A stretch of DNA of 64,000 nt, taken from Methylotenera mobilis JLW8. Its GTDB lineage: Bacteria; Pseudomonadota; Gammaproteobacteria; Burkholderiales; Methylophilaceae. Position numbers and translations under genes: made by a program. The notes under the pieces are model-generated. The model was not told where the DNA came from. It ran no database searches and worked only from the letters and a program-made list of their open reading frames with translations. The stretch covers positions 1,364,001 to 1,428,000 of the forward strand of contig NC_012968.1 of NCBI RefSeq assembly GCF_000023705.1, in the 5' to 3' direction. Shown here in pieces: positions 1 to 9,360 of the stretch (positions are counted from its first letter, which is position 1; each line of letters opens with the position of its first letter).

Positions 1-1641
1 TGAAACACGGTTACTAAGATTACCTGCTTTAGCAGCTTCAATAATCAGTTGTGTCTCTTCTACAGCATCCGATAACAATTGTGCTTCTTGTGCTTTTTCA
101 GCCGCATCTGCAGCAGTTTGCTGCATCACGGCATCCAATGTACCGTTCACGCCTTCAACTACTTTTCGATAGTCACCCCAATGCTTAGAAACGTCTGCAC
201 GCGTGTCTAGCTTATTGTTTTGCGCAGCCTGTGCCAACATATTTGCATCTGACACCAGTAAACTCAAAGCATCAACACAAGCATTCAGATTATTCTTAAT
301 AATATTAAAATCACCATTGTAATGCTCGGTAATTTTGGCGGGGATAATGCCTTTTGCAAAATTATCAACATAACCAGCAGCTATACTTAATGGACCAACA
401 ACCGCATCTAAACAATTATTGAAACCCTCAACAACTTTACGGAAATCGCCTTGGTATTTAACAACATCACCACGGTTATTCAAATGGCCTGCAATAGCAG
501 CATTTTCTAAGCTAATCGCTTCATTGACTAAGTTTTTGACTGCATCAATACAAGTATTTAGATTATTTTTAATCGTATTAAAGTCGCCATTGTAATGATC
601 TACAATTTTCTCAGGAATATCGCCTTTAGAGATTCTGTCCACATAATTTGCTGCGACATTAAGCGGCCCAACAATCGCATCTAAAGTATCATTCACACCG
701 CTTAGTACTTTACGGAAATCTCCCTGATGACGCCCAACTTCAGCGCGTGTGGCTAGGCGACCTTGTTGTGATGCTTGTGATAGCAGAGCAATATCTGAGA
801 TTAATAGCTTGATATTAGCTTGCATAGTACTCATTGCAGCCATGGTGCTACTACGATCATTCTTCTCTAGCGGAATAGTAAAATCCAAATCTCCTAACGC
901 AATACGCTTAGCTGTGTCATACATCGTATCAGGCTCACCACCTAACGCTTTCGTAATAGACCTAGTAATTGCGAACCCTAACCAAACCAGCATTAACAAC
1001 GCTAAGGTTAGCCCAGAAAACGTTAACAAACGCACTTTTTCATAATTCTTGGATGCTGTGATGTATTCGTTTTCAGCTATTTCCAGATTAAATTTCAGCA
1101 ATACTTTTAAGTCAGCTTCTGCTGCCTCATACAAATCTTCAGCCTGATCACTAATTGGTTTTAAGGCCTCATAATTATTGGCGCGTAATTGAGTAACAGC
1201 TGGCTTTAAAACTAAAGAAACAAATTGACCACGGCTTTTTGCAAACTTCTCTGCAAGCAATCTTTCCTCAGGAGATAAATTACTGTTTATATATGTATCC
1301 CATATTTCCGTTATTTCTTTCATTCTATTTTCAATAAAATCAGCTTGCTGATTTGAATATTGTGCGTCCAACTCAATAGTCACTTGCCCATTTTCACCCA
1401 ATGTAGCTTTATAGTGACCTAACGCAGCATTTAATCGAGCGCGATTTTTCAGCATATTGATTGCAATCTGATTTAACGTGCCAACTGGCACCATTCGATC
1501 CTGATAAACAGACTTCAAACTATTTTTTACTTGGCTAAGCTCAAAAAGACCAATTGCAGCTTGTGATATAACCACTACAACAGCGAGAGCAATAATTACC
1601 ATTAATCGCTGCGCAACAGTTAGCGCTCTAAGTAGCTTCAT
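1..1641 (-). CDS. Methyl-accepting chemotaxis protein with repeated HAMP-like domains (C-terminus outside window)
   Basis: This gene opens at an ATG at 1641 (GGAG lies 8 bases upstream) and reads leftward without a stop to base 1, so only the first 547 codons are visible. It begins with a transmembrane segment (about residues 12-32), a periplasmic four-helix-bundle-type sensor of about 160 residues, a second transmembrane segment (about 195-213) and a HAMP domain. After these come three copies of a module of about 92 residues, recognisable by GDFRKVVEGVN-type and YNGDFNxIKNNLNxC-type stretches, with DNA copies centred near 150, 430 and 710. The conserved signalling hairpin that binds CheA/CheW should lie beyond the left edge. 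It is the last visible gene of the motA-to-receptor series and follows the soluble receptor by 107 bases. The family is certain; the ligand is unknown. Confidence 0.88.
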   Translation of the reverse strand, partial: MKLLRALTVAQRLMVIIALAVVVVISQAAIGLFELSQVKNSLKSVYQDRMVPVGTLNQIAINMLKNRARLNAALGHYKATLGENGQVTIELDAQYSNQQADFIENRMKEITEIWDTYINSNLSPEERLLAEKFAKSRGQFVSLVLKPAVTQLRANNYEALKPISDQAEDLYEAAEADLKVLLKFNLEIAENEYITASKNYEKVRLLTFSGLTLALLMLVWLGFAITRSITKALGGEPDTMYDTAKRIALGDLDFTIPLEKNDRSSTMAAMSTMQANIKLLISDIALLSQASQQGRLATRAEVGRHQGDFRKVLSGVNDTLDAIVGPLNVAANYVDRISKGDIPEKIVDHYNGDFNTIKNNLNTCIDAVKNLVNEAISLENAAIAGHLNNRGDVVKYQGDFRKVVEGFNNCLDAVVGPLSIAAGYVDNFAKGIIPAKITEHYNGDFNIIKNNLNACVDALSLLVSDANMLAQAAQNNKLDTRADVSKHWGDYRKVVEGVNGTLDAVMQQTAADAAEKAQEAQLLSDAVEETQLIIEAAKAGNLSNRVS

Positions 1642-1748
1642 CCCAACATCTCCATTTTTATTACATATTTAAAACAATAAAACTAACGCCATCACTAAAT
1701 AAAACCGCATGCTTTTAGTTATTTATACGCGTTCATTTTGAGTATTTA

Positions 1749-4079
1749 TTAAAACTCTTCCCAATCACCATCATGACTAGCACCGTTTACCTTGAGTGAT
1801 TGCGCTTGCGAAGCCTTAGTTAATGGCTGTTTTAATGCACCGTTAATTTTAGCCATTGCAACAGGCTTAGGGCTGCCACGCCCAGTATTGGGCTTATTTG
1901 CATACACTGAACCTTGACTCAACTTAAACGCATTCACCGTATCCATCAGCCCCATCGCTTGATCTACTAGCGACTCCGCCGCAGCAGCTGCCTGCTCAAC
2001 TAACGCAGCATTCTGCTGGGTAACCTCATCCATACTAGTTATAGCGTTGTTCACTTGATCAATACCGGCACTTTGTTCGATAGAAGCTGCAGCAATCTCG
2101 CCCATGATATCTGTCACTCGTTGTACTGAATTCACGATCTCTTGCATGGTTTTACCAGCAGTTTCCACCTGTGCCGTACCTTGTGCAGTTTTGTTGACTG
2201 AATCGGTAATCAGCTCTTTAATTTCCTTTGCTGCACTGGCTGAGCGTTGCGCCAAGTTACGTACTTCACCTGCCACCACTGCAAATCCTCTGCCTTGCTC
2301 GCCGGCTCTGGCAGCTTCCACTGCTGCGTTAAGCGCCAGAATATTAGTTTGGAACGCAATGCCGTCAATCACAGAAATAATGTCTTCAATTTTCTTAGCA
2401 CTGGCATTAATATCACTCATCGTATTCACGACTTGTCCGACTACTTCGCCACCTTTAACCGCAACACCTGATGCTGCTGAAGCTAGTTGGTTGGCTTGCT
2501 TAGCGTTCTCTGCATTTTGTTTTACGGTCGATGCAAGCTCCTCCATGCTAGAAGCTGTTTTCTCAAGACTTGAGGCTTGTTGCTCAGTGCGACTAGAGAG
2601 ATCTGTGTTACCAGAGGATATTTCTCCTGCGGCTGTGTTAATCGTCTCTCCAGCTTCGTGTACTTGGATAATCACTTCGGTTAACTTATCCATGAGCGCA
2701 TTCACTCCATCACATAAGCTGGCAATTGCTCCAGTCTTGCCTGCTAGAGGAATGCGGCTACTTAAGTCCCCATCTTTAGCAGCCTCGATTATGTGATCAG
2801 TCTCTGCAACTGCAGCTGCTAATTCGATTTCTGCAATATGTTGCTGTGTAACATCGATGGCAACTTTAAAAACTTTAACTGGACGGCCTTGCACATCGCA
2901 AATTGGGTTATAACTCGCTTGTAACCAAATCTCCTTACCACCTTTACCTACTCGCTTATAAATCCCGTGATCAAACAAACTCTTATTTAGATTTTCCCAA
3001 AACTGTTTATACTCTTGACTATTAGCATAGGCTGGATCAACCAACTTGCTATGGTATTGTCCAATTAGTTCTGCCTTTGAGTACCCCACAACATTTTCAA
3101 AATTTTCATTAATACTAGTTACCCTGCCATCCATACTAAACTCAATCACTGAATAAGCACGATCAATAGCAGCTAGTTGCCCCGCGTTACTAGCTTCTCG
3201 TAGACTTTGTTCTGTAATATCTATCGCATAATTCACGACTTTAATTACCTTGCCACTCATATCTCTAATTGGGCTTAAATACGCTTGTACCCAAACTTCC
3301 TTGCCACTTTTGGCTATACGTTTCACCCGGCCCGTCACATACTCACCCGAGATTAGCTTTTTCCAGTTTTCTGCATATACAGGGCTTTTAACATCCACGG
3401 GATCAAGTAGCATTGATGAATGTTTGCCTAACAACTCAGGCAACTGATACTCAAGCAATTTAAGATAAGTATCATTAGCATGAATGATATTGCCATCTAA
3501 ATCCATTTCTATCATTGCCTGAAATCTTGCAATTGATTCATTTTGTGTACGACTGTCAAAATCAGCGACTTCACGCGCTTTAATCGCAGTAACATCTCTC
3601 CACTCTAAAACATTACCAATGTAATCCCCTTTAGCATCGTAGGTAGCGGTGACATAAAGTGAAATGGTAAGTGAACCTACTTTAATTTCTGTTGAAAATG
3701 GTAAACGTGCTGGAGTAGCCAACATTTGACGCTGGTGTTGTGGGTTTTTATGGAATACATCAATGCAAGTACCGATAATTTTAGCCGGATTAAATGATGG
3801 AAATACTTTTAGAAACTCAGCTCTATTGTTATTAAAGAGACTCATACTTGCGACATTCACATACGTAACAATGAAGTTACGATCAACCATCATAATGGCT
3901 GAAGAGGAGCTATCCATCGCATTTTTAATAGTTGCCAATATTGCTTGTTGTTGCTTTAACTCCGCAATTGCTACATCTTTCTGAGCGACTTCTAAAGCAG
4001 TTTGCTCAATCAGCGCTTTTTGCTCTTTTAATTCTTTTGATGTTTTACCTGTTAATCCATTAATTAATGCGGCAATCAT
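1749..4079 (-). CDS. Soluble PAS-domain methyl-accepting chemotaxis protein
   Basis: A 776-residue chemoreceptor with no transmembrane segment, so it should sense cytoplasmic or redox cues. A short N-terminal coiled coil (residues 10-50) is followed by three PAS domains (about 50-165, 180-295 and 305-415). The second and third end in the YAIDITEQ and VAIDVTQQ stretches typical of PAS/PAC modules. A HAMP-like linker and the MCP signalling domain follow, with the hairpin tip [20 protein letters not shown]. The last five residues are DWEEF, which fits the aromatic-x-x-aromatic pattern of CheR/CheB tether pentapeptides (NWETF in E. coli Tar/Tsr). It lies downstream of cheW in the same direction, with a 180-base gap. 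PAS domains of this kind often bind haem or flavin, but no cofactor residue can be assigned from sequence. Confidence 0.93.
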   Translation of the reverse strand: MIAALINGLTGKTSKELKEQKALIEQTALEVAQKDVAIAELKQQQAILATIKNAMDSSSSAIMMVDRNFIVTYVNVASMSLFNNNRAEFLKVFPSFNPAKIIGTCIDVFHKNPQHQRQMLATPARLPFSTEIKVGSLTISLYVTATYDAKGDYIGNVLEWRDVTAIKAREVADFDSRTQNESIARFQAMIEMDLDGNIIHANDTYLKLLEYQLPELLGKHSSMLLDPVDVKSPVYAENWKKLISGEYVTGRVKRIAKSGKEVWVQAYLSPIRDMSGKVIKVVNYAIDITEQSLREASNAGQLAAIDRAYSVIEFSMDGRVTSINENFENVVGYSKAELIGQYHSKLVDPAYANSQEYKQFWENLNKSLFDHGIYKRVGKGGKEIWLQASYNPICDVQGRPVKVFKVAIDVTQQHIAEIELAAAVAETDHIIEAAKDGDLSSRIPLAGKTGAIASLCDGVNALMDKLTEVIIQVHEAGETINTAAGEISSGNTDLSSRTEQQASSLEKTASSMEELASTVKQNAENAKQANQLASAASGVAVKGGEVVGQVVNTMSDINASAKKIEDIISVIDGIAFQTNILALNAAVEAARAGEQGRGFAVVAGEVRNLAQRSASAAKEIKELITDSVNKTAQGTAQVETAGKTMQEIVNSVQRVTDIMGEIAAASIEQSAGIDQVNNAITSMDEVTQQNAALVEQAAAAAESLVDQAMGLMDTVNAFKLSQGSVYANKPNTGRGSPKPVAMAKINGALKQPLTKASQAQSLKVNGASHDGDWEEF

Positions 4080-4259
4080 GTGTGAGCTCCCAAAAGTGAT
4101 GTAACAAAGTATTTAGTCGGAACTAATATTTTATTTTTATATTGAGCATATTGATTAAAAATTAACCAATCAAATGTTCGCGATGCTTACATTAAACTGT
4201 TCTAAATTCTCACTTTTCAAAGTTGAGCACCTATACTCCATTAACTTAGCGCTAACTCC

Positions 4260-4760
4260 CTATGCTGCAACAGCATCAACTAATGCCATCTCCTGGCTAG
4301 TCATTAACTGTTCAATATCAACTAAAATCAGCATTCTTTGATCTAGTGTTGCCAAGCCAACAATGTATTTAGTGTCGATACTTGTCACTAAAGAAGGTAC
4401 ATCACGGATTTGCTCATCTTTTAACGCAATCACATCTGAGACACCATCCACCACAATGCCAACGACACGACCATGCAGATTTAAAATGATGACGACAGTA
4501 AATTCGTTATATTCAACTTTCCCTAAGTTGAATTTAATACGCAAATCTACAATCGGCACAATCTTGCCGCGCAAATTAACAACACCTTTAATAAACTCAG
4601 GTGTATTTGCAATTTGCGTTACCGCATCATATCCGCGGATTTCCTGCACTTTCAAAATTTCCAGGCCGTACTCTTCTGCGCCTAACACAAAGGTTAAATA
4701 CTCGCCCTCTGCGCTTTTCGCTCTTGAACTCACATTATTTATTACATTATCTGTACTCAT
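4260..4760 (-). CDS. cheW: Chemotaxis coupling protein CheW
   Basis: A 166-residue CheW. It couples chemoreceptors to the histidine kinase CheA in the polar signalling array. The single CheW domain spans about residues 18-155. Visible family features are [20 protein letters not shown] near the start, the [15 protein letters not shown] strand pair and the VVDGVSDV segment. Length is typical. The ATG at 4760 has an AAGGAG site 8 bases upstream. It follows cheA with only 12 bases between stop and start, so the two are surely co-transcribed and probably translationally linked. Confidence 0.97.
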   Translation of the reverse strand: MSTDNVINNVSSRAKSAEGEYLTFVLGAEEYGLEILKVQEIRGYDAVTQIANTPEFIKGVVNLRGKIVPIVDLRIKFNLGKVEYNEFTVVIILNLHGRVVGIVVDGVSDVIALKDEQIRDVPSLVTSIDTKYIVGLATLDQRMLILVDIEQLMTSQEMALVDAVAA

Positions 4761-4772
4761 TGTTTAAGCTCC

Positions 4773-7082
4773 TTATGCATTGCGTTGCATATGCTGATTA
4801 TTTTGGTTTGAAAATGAGGCTGCGCCGGTAATATAATTGGTGTTTTGCCCCATTTGTATCAAAGCAGCAACATCCAAGATTAAAGCAACTGAACCATCAC
4901 CCATAATGGTTGCACCAGACACACCGAGCACTTTTTTAAAGTTTGTTTCTAAACTCTTAATCACAACCTGCTGCTGCCCTACTAATCTATCAACAAATAA
5001 AGCCGACTTTTTACCATCAGACTCTAACAACACCAACACGCCTTCGGTGGGGTCAGTAATATCGGTCGCGTGATTAAACAGACTATGTAACGCGATGATA
5101 GGCAGATACTCACCGCGCACGTGCACCATGCGCCCCTCACCTGTCACGGTTTTAATATCCTCAGCACGTGGCTGTAAGGTTTCAACAATCAAATTCAGTG
5201 GGATCACATAAATGCTCTCACCTAGTGAAACCGACATGCCATCCAGAATTGCAAGTGTCAGTGGCAATGAGATTGAGATCGTGGTACCAAAACCAAGCGC
5301 CGAGCGAATATCCACAGTTCCGCCCATCGAGGTAATGTTTCTTTTTACTACATCCATACCCACACCTCGACCTGAAACGTCGGTCACAACTTCAGCGGTA
5401 GAAAAACCTGGGGCGAAAATTAGTGAGAAAACCTCGCCATCAGTCATGCTCTCACTTACCGCCAAGCCATTTGAGTGGGCTTTGGCTAGAATCTTGTCTC
5501 GATTCAAGCCAGCACCGTCATCCGTCACTTCAATCACAATGCTGCCGCCTTTATGTGCAGCAGACAATGTTAATGTCCCCGTCTCGCTCTTACCTGTTTT
5601 TCTACGATTTTCTGGGATTTCAATACCGTGATCGACGCTATTTCTAACCAAATGCGTAAGCGGGTCTACAATACGCTCAATCAAGCCTTTATCTAACTCT
5701 GTAGTCGCACCAACCGTGACAAAGTCCACTTTTTTGTTTAGCTTTGCAGCTAAGTCCCTTACCATGCGTGGGAAGCGAGAGAACACGAAGTCCATTGGCA
5801 TCATACGAATAGACATGACAGACTCTTGCAAGTCGCGAGTGTTACGAGTCAGTTGTCCAACACTATTAATTAACGCTTCATTTTGCACAGGATCCAGCAT
5901 GCTGATGCGCTGCTCAATCATCGCTTGTGTGATGACTAATTCACCCACCAGGTTGATCAACTGATCGACCTTTTCAACACCAACTCTTATTGATGAGGCT
6001 TCCGCGCTTGCAGGTGCTTTATCCGATTCACGACGTCCAAGATTTTTACGCTCATCCTGTGCTGGTACTTTAGTCGCCACAATCTCCGTTTTAACAGCAT
6101 CAGCTGCAAGCTTGGTCATGCCACTATTTGATAAAGTAAGCGCGGTGTCATCACCAATCAACTCTGATTTAACTGCATCTGGATGAGGCTGGAATGGCGC
6201 AAAAAAACCGTAGCCCTCCTCCTGCTTCTCTTGACCTTCATCTTCAAAGAGGCCATAACCTACTTCTTCGTGAATAAGCACCTTGGTGCTAGATTCAACG
6301 TTGCTTACAACCGCCTCTGCGACTATTGGCTTAATCTCTTCAATCTGGGTTGCTGCTGAGGGCGTGGCTGTATTAGTCTTCAGTGAAATAACCAAATCGT
6401 CAGGATCAACAATGAAGGAACAAATAGAAATAATGTCTGCTTCAGACGAGTCTGTCGTCAACGTAATGACGTAGTGTCCATCAGCTTGCTTGCTTACGGC
6501 AACATCACCCAATAAACCGAGCTCTTCTTTTAGATTCTCAGCATCTTTTTCTGTGATGTCCGGCATCACAATATTGAAACAGCTCATCCCGTCAGGAGGT
6601 AGCGCAGATGCAACTTCAACAGGCTGAAATACCGGCGGCGCTTCTGCAACAACTGGGGCTGGTGTTGGGGCGGGCGCTGGAGCAGATGCAGCATCCGCCT
6701 CAGACAGCTGCTTCAGCATCATTTTGACATCAGCGACTTGATCTTGATCTACATCGGTAGCTAGTCTATGCCCATCCAGCTCCATTTTAAGCACGTCTTT
6801 AGCAGCAAGAAACGCGTCGACATGCTCTGAGGTCAGCGCCATCTCGTGTTTACGAATTTTATCTAACAAATTTTCGAGGACATGCGTAATTTCAGTCATA
6901 TCCATGAAGCCGAAAGTAGCGGCTCCACCTTTAATTGAGTGAGCCGCACGGAAAATTGCGTTTAATTCTTCATTGTCAGGGTCATCAATGTTAATACCCA
7001 GAAGCAAGCGCTCAGCCTCAGCTAGTAGCTCCTCAGCCTCATCAAAGAAGACTTCGTAAAACTGACTCATATCAATTGTCAT
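4773..7082 (-). CDS. cheA: Chemotaxis histidine kinase CheA
   Basis: A 769-residue class II histidine kinase that autophosphorylates and passes phosphate to CheY. Domains in order: HPt P1 (1-105, phospho-acceptor His48 in AHSIKGGAATFGF), a Pro/Ala-rich linker, a P2-like response-regulator-docking region (about 170-250), a second linker, the dimerisation domain (about 365-425), the HATPase (about 425-580, with LVRNSVDHGIE, DDGAGL and GRGVGMDVV) and a CheW-like P5 domain. An upstream in-frame start would add 23 residues, but the ATG at 7082 is preceded by GGAG at 7-base spacing and gives the usual MSQFYEVFFDEAEELL opening, so I use it. It lies between cheY and cheW. A sigma-28-like promoter may precede it (see 7153-7178). 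Confidence 0.96.
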   Translation of the reverse strand: MTIDMSQFYEVFFDEAEELLAEAERLLLGINIDDPDNEELNAIFRAAHSIKGGAATFGFMDMTEITHVLENLLDKIRKHEMALTSEHVDAFLAAKDVLKMELDGHRLATDVDQDQVADVKMMLKQLSEADAASAPAPAPTPAPVVAEAPPVFQPVEVASALPPDGMSCFNIVMPDITEKDAENLKEELGLLGDVAVSKQADGHYVITLTTDSSEADIISICSFIVDPDDLVISLKTNTATPSAATQIEEIKPIVAEAVVSNVESSTKVLIHEEVGYGLFEDEGQEKQEEGYGFFAPFQPHPDAVKSELIGDDTALTLSNSGMTKLAADAVKTEIVATKVPAQDERKNLGRRESDKAPASAEASSIRVGVEKVDQLINLVGELVITQAMIEQRISMLDPVQNEALINSVGQLTRNTRDLQESVMSIRMMPMDFVFSRFPRMVRDLAAKLNKKVDFVTVGATTELDKGLIERIVDPLTHLVRNSVDHGIEIPENRRKTGKSETGTLTLSAAHKGGSIVIEVTDDGAGLNRDKILAKAHSNGLAVSESMTDGEVFSLIFAPGFSTAEVVTDVSGRGVGMDVVKRNITSMGGTVDIRSALGFGTTISISLPLTLAILDGMSVSLGESIYVIPLNLIVETLQPRAEDIKTVTGEGRMVHVRGEYLPIIALHSLFNHATDITDPTEGVLVLLESDGKKSALFVDRLVGQQQVVIKSLETNFKKVLGVSGATIMGDGSVALILDVAALIQMGQNTNYITGAASFSNQNNQHMQRNA

Positions 7083-7152
7083 TGCCGCACTCCAATTATT
7101 TACGGACGTCAACGTACAAAATGTACAGCCCACGTCAATATTCATTACCACA

Positions 7153-7178
7153 TTTATCGCATTTATTCAGACACTTTA
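7153..7178 (-). promoter_or_regulatory. Possible sigma-28 (FliA) promoter of cheA
   Basis: On the minus strand TAAAGTGT (7178-7171) is followed after 10 bases by GCGATAAA (7160-7153). The FliA consensus is TAAAGTTT, 11 bases, GCCGATAA. The match is good in both boxes but the -10 lacks one C and the spacing is short. It sits about 70 bases upstream of the cheA start, and FliA is encoded in this window. Between it and cheA lie small nested palindromes (GTACA-AAA-TGTAC at 7114-7126, flanked by GACGT and ACGTC). Tentative. Confidence 0.35.
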
Positions 7179-7261
7179 TTTTTAGCAAGGCAGGTTTAAA
7201 CTTCTCAACTATTAAAACCTTAAAATGCTGCTTAAACTACAATAAAGCCAAACACTAATAG

Positions 7262-7630
7262 TTAAGAGCCAATGACCTTCTGCACAACTTCAATCAAACG
7301 TTTTGGATCAAACGGCTTTACCAACCAGCCATTAGCGCCAGCCGCTTTGCCTTTGGCCTTCATCTCATCACTAGACTCAGTTGTTAACATCAAAATTGGC
7401 ACTTTCTGATACGAGCCTAGGCCACGTAAGTTTTTAATCAAGGTCAAGCCATCCATAATCGGCATATTTTGGTCTGTTAAAACCAAATCTACAGTTTTCT
7501 CTTTCGCTTTATTCAAACCATCTTGGCCATCTACCGCTTGAATTACATCATAGCCTGCAGCTTTGAGACTAAATGCCACCATTTGGCGTAGTGAGCCTGA
7601 ATCATCTACTGCTAATATTGTTTTTGCCAT
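7262..7630 (-). CDS. cheY: Chemotaxis response regulator CheY-like
   Basis: A 122-residue single-domain receiver with no output domain. The acidic pair Asp9-Asp10, phospho-acceptor Asp53 (VLTDQNMP), the Thr of LMLTTES and the Lys of the KPFD motif are all present. It resembles the short CheY-type receivers that are encoded beside cheA in betaproteobacteria and are phosphorylated by CheA. Whether it is the motor-binding CheY or a phosphate sink cannot be decided from sequence, but the cheZ-like gene just upstream suggests the former. The ATG at 7630 is the only sensible start. It lies 119 bases after the cheZ-like gene; a perfect hairpin fills part of that gap. Confidence 0.92.
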   Translation of the reverse strand: MAKTILAVDDSGSLRQMVAFSLKAAGYDVIQAVDGQDGLNKAKEKTVDLVLTDQNMPIMDGLTLIKNLRGLGSYQKVPILMLTTESSDEMKAKGKAAGANGWLVKPFDPKRLIEVVQKVIGS

Positions 7631-7714
7631 TTATCTACTCACTTTATTACTGTTAACAAACAATCACTCAAATCACTAAAACCAGAGCGTTTTTATGCTT
7701 AACCTACAATGCTT

Positions 7715-7747
7715 AACGGCACTAAATTTAATATATTTAGTGCCGTT
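7715..7747. repeat. Perfect 13-bp inverted repeat between the cheZ-like gene and cheY
   Basis: Arms AACGGCACTAAAT (7715-7727) and ATTTAGTGCCGTT (7735-7747) enclose a 7-base loop. It begins 2 bases beyond the stop codon of the cheZ-like gene. No T-run follows in the direction of transcription, so it is not a standard intrinsic terminator. An mRNA-stabilising or processing hairpin that sets different expression for the genes on each side is a fair reading. Confidence 0.75.
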
Positions 7748-7749
7748 CA

Positions 7750-8298
7750 TTAAAAAAGGTCAATTTCACCCGTTGCCATGTCTTGCTGACCAACTGACTT
7801 ACGTAGCCCACCAGACAATGCACTACTACCAACCTGTAAACTACGATTCATTTCTTCTAAAAATTTAACTATTTCCTCGTGTTCATGACCAGGATCCATC
7901 TCATTACTATGGGCTTCCAATTCATGCAGTAAATCTTTCAAACCGTTAACTCTTTTGATTGTTCTTGCGACTAACTGGCTGGTAAGGTCTTGAAATTGAA
8001 GACTGGTAATGACCACATTAACCTCATTTCCAATTTTAGACTTATATGAGTCCAGTTTTTCTAAGATCGGCTCTTCGATTGCGTACTTCGCTACTAATGC
8101 ATCCAAAACCTGCTGCTGAGCACAAACCGCGTCATGTACTGCAGTAAAGCTAGTACTAAGCTTTTCAATTGCCTCACTCAACAAAAAGGTTGTTTGCAAC
8201 AAATCTGCCTCAACCTCAACCAAGTGCTGCTTACCGTGGTCAGAGACCGCAGCTAGCAACTTTCGTAACTCAGCTATTGGTAATGTTTTTGTTTCCAT
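7750..8298 (-). CDS. CheZ-like CheY-P phosphatase
   Basis: A 182-residue, largely helical protein. The segment SLQFQDLTSQLVARTIKRV (99-117) matches the CheZ helix that dephosphorylates CheY-P: E. coli CheZ uses Asp143 and Gln147 within a DLTGQ motif, and here DLTSQ gives Asp104 and Gln108 at the same spacing. The acidic-hydrophobic C-terminus (TGEIDLF) is a plausible CheY-docking tail like that of CheZ. Overall similarity to enterobacterial CheZ is otherwise modest, so I call it CheZ-like. It sits between motB and cheY, the right place for a protein that ends the CheY signal. Confidence 0.75.
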   Translation of the reverse strand: METKTLPIAELRKLLAAVSDHGKQHLVEVEADLLQTTFLLSEAIEKLSTSFTAVHDAVCAQQQVLDALVAKYAIEEPILEKLDSYKSKIGNEVNVVITSLQFQDLTSQLVARTIKRVNGLKDLLHELEAHSNEMDPGHEHEEIVKFLEEMNRSLQVGSSALSGGLRKSVGQQDMATGEIDLF

Positions 8299-8410
8299 AC
8301 AGCAACAATCCTAACGCGTTAATTCCGTTTAATTAAGCTTACCTATCAACAACCATAAAATCTATAGCTCTAGTGTTTTTAACTAGCAGAGCCGGCACAA
8401 CAATGGCCTA

Positions 8411-9349
8411 TCAGTTATTTTTATTCAATACGTTACCCACAGCAGCTTGATCAGCATTTGATTGCAATTTTGCTTCCCCGTCATCTTTTAATGCATCCAA
8501 TTCAGCCTGCTTATTCATCACAATAATACTGATACGTCTATTAATAGGGTTGAGCGGATCATCTTTATCAAACAACGAAACAGAGGATAAGCCTACTACA
8601 CGCAACAATTTTGCTTCATCCATGCCACCTGCAATAAGCTCTCTGCGTGACGCGTTCGCACGATCGGAAGAGAGCTCCCAGTTACTGTAGCCTTTTTCTC
8701 CGCTAGAGTATGGCGCGGCGTCAGTATGACCTGACAAACTAATTTTATTAGTCACGCCATTGAGCATCTGCCCAATCTCTTTCAAAATCTGTTTAGCATA
8801 TGGCTGCATTTCCGCTTTTGCCGATTCGAACATTGGCCTATTCTGCTCATCGACGATTTGAATACGTAAGCCTTCTGTGGTGATATCAATCAGCAATTGC
8901 TTCTTGAATTTACTTAAAGTTGGGCTATCCTCGATACTTTTTTCTATCTTTTCTTTTAGTAACTCTAGCTTTTGCTCTTCAGCTTTCTCTAGTGCAGCCT
9001 TGGCATCTTTAATATCAACAGCCTTTTGCTTACCTGGCGGCCCATCAACCGGCTTTACTTGGCCTTGTTTTTTCGTCATATCCTTACCGCCGCCGCCCTT
9101 AATTAAGGTGTCACTGGCACCAACGGAGTCCCCTCCCATTAGTGCTACTTTCAGCGGTGTTTTAAAGTACTCAGAGATACCTTCTTTTTGTGCTTTGGAT
9201 GTTGAGCCCAACAGCCACATCAGCAAGAAGAAAGCCATCATTGCCGTTACAAAGTCAGCATATGCAATTTTCCAGGCACCACCATGATGGCCGCCGCCGC
9301 CCTTTTTGATTTTTTTAACGATAATCGGCTTGCGCAATTCCTCTGCCAT
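8411..9349 (-). CDS. motB: Flagellar stator protein MotB
   Basis: A 312-residue stator subunit. A short basic Gly-rich cytoplasmic head is followed by one transmembrane helix (about 28-49) that carries the proton-binding Asp32 in AYADFVTAMMAFFLLMWLL, then a linker and plug region and a C-terminal OmpA/MotB peptidoglycan-binding domain (about 150-280) with the SGHTDAAP and NRRISI motifs. It anchors the stator to the wall and conducts protons with MotA. The start is 11 bases after the motA stop, so both are in one operon. It pairs with the MotA at 9361-10221, not with the separate MotC/MotD pair. Confidence 0.97.
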   Translation of the reverse strand: MAEELRKPIIVKKIKKGGGGHHGGAWKIAYADFVTAMMAFFLLMWLLGSTSKAQKEGISEYFKTPLKVALMGGDSVGASDTLIKGGGGKDMTKKQGQVKPVDGPPGKQKAVDIKDAKAALEKAEEQKLELLKEKIEKSIEDSPTLSKFKKQLLIDITTEGLRIQIVDEQNRPMFESAKAEMQPYAKQILKEIGQMLNGVTNKISLSGHTDAAPYSSGEKGYSNWELSSDRANASRRELIAGGMDEAKLLRVVGLSSVSLFDKDDPLNPINRRISIIVMNKQAELDALKDDGEAKLQSNADQAAVGNVLNKNN

Positions 9350-9360
9350 AACAAGCTCCC

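Noticed and set aside
2104-2796. Long open frame on the plus strand inside the PAS chemoreceptor gene
   Set aside because: It is the antisense shadow of the conserved signalling domain; it has no family likeness and the minus-strand frame is clearly the real gene.
4080-4259. Possible sigma-28 promoter before the soluble receptor (CCGACTAA with TAAA upstream)
   Set aside because: The -10 box needs an inserted base to match and the surrounding AT-rich sequence gives many TAAA matches by chance.
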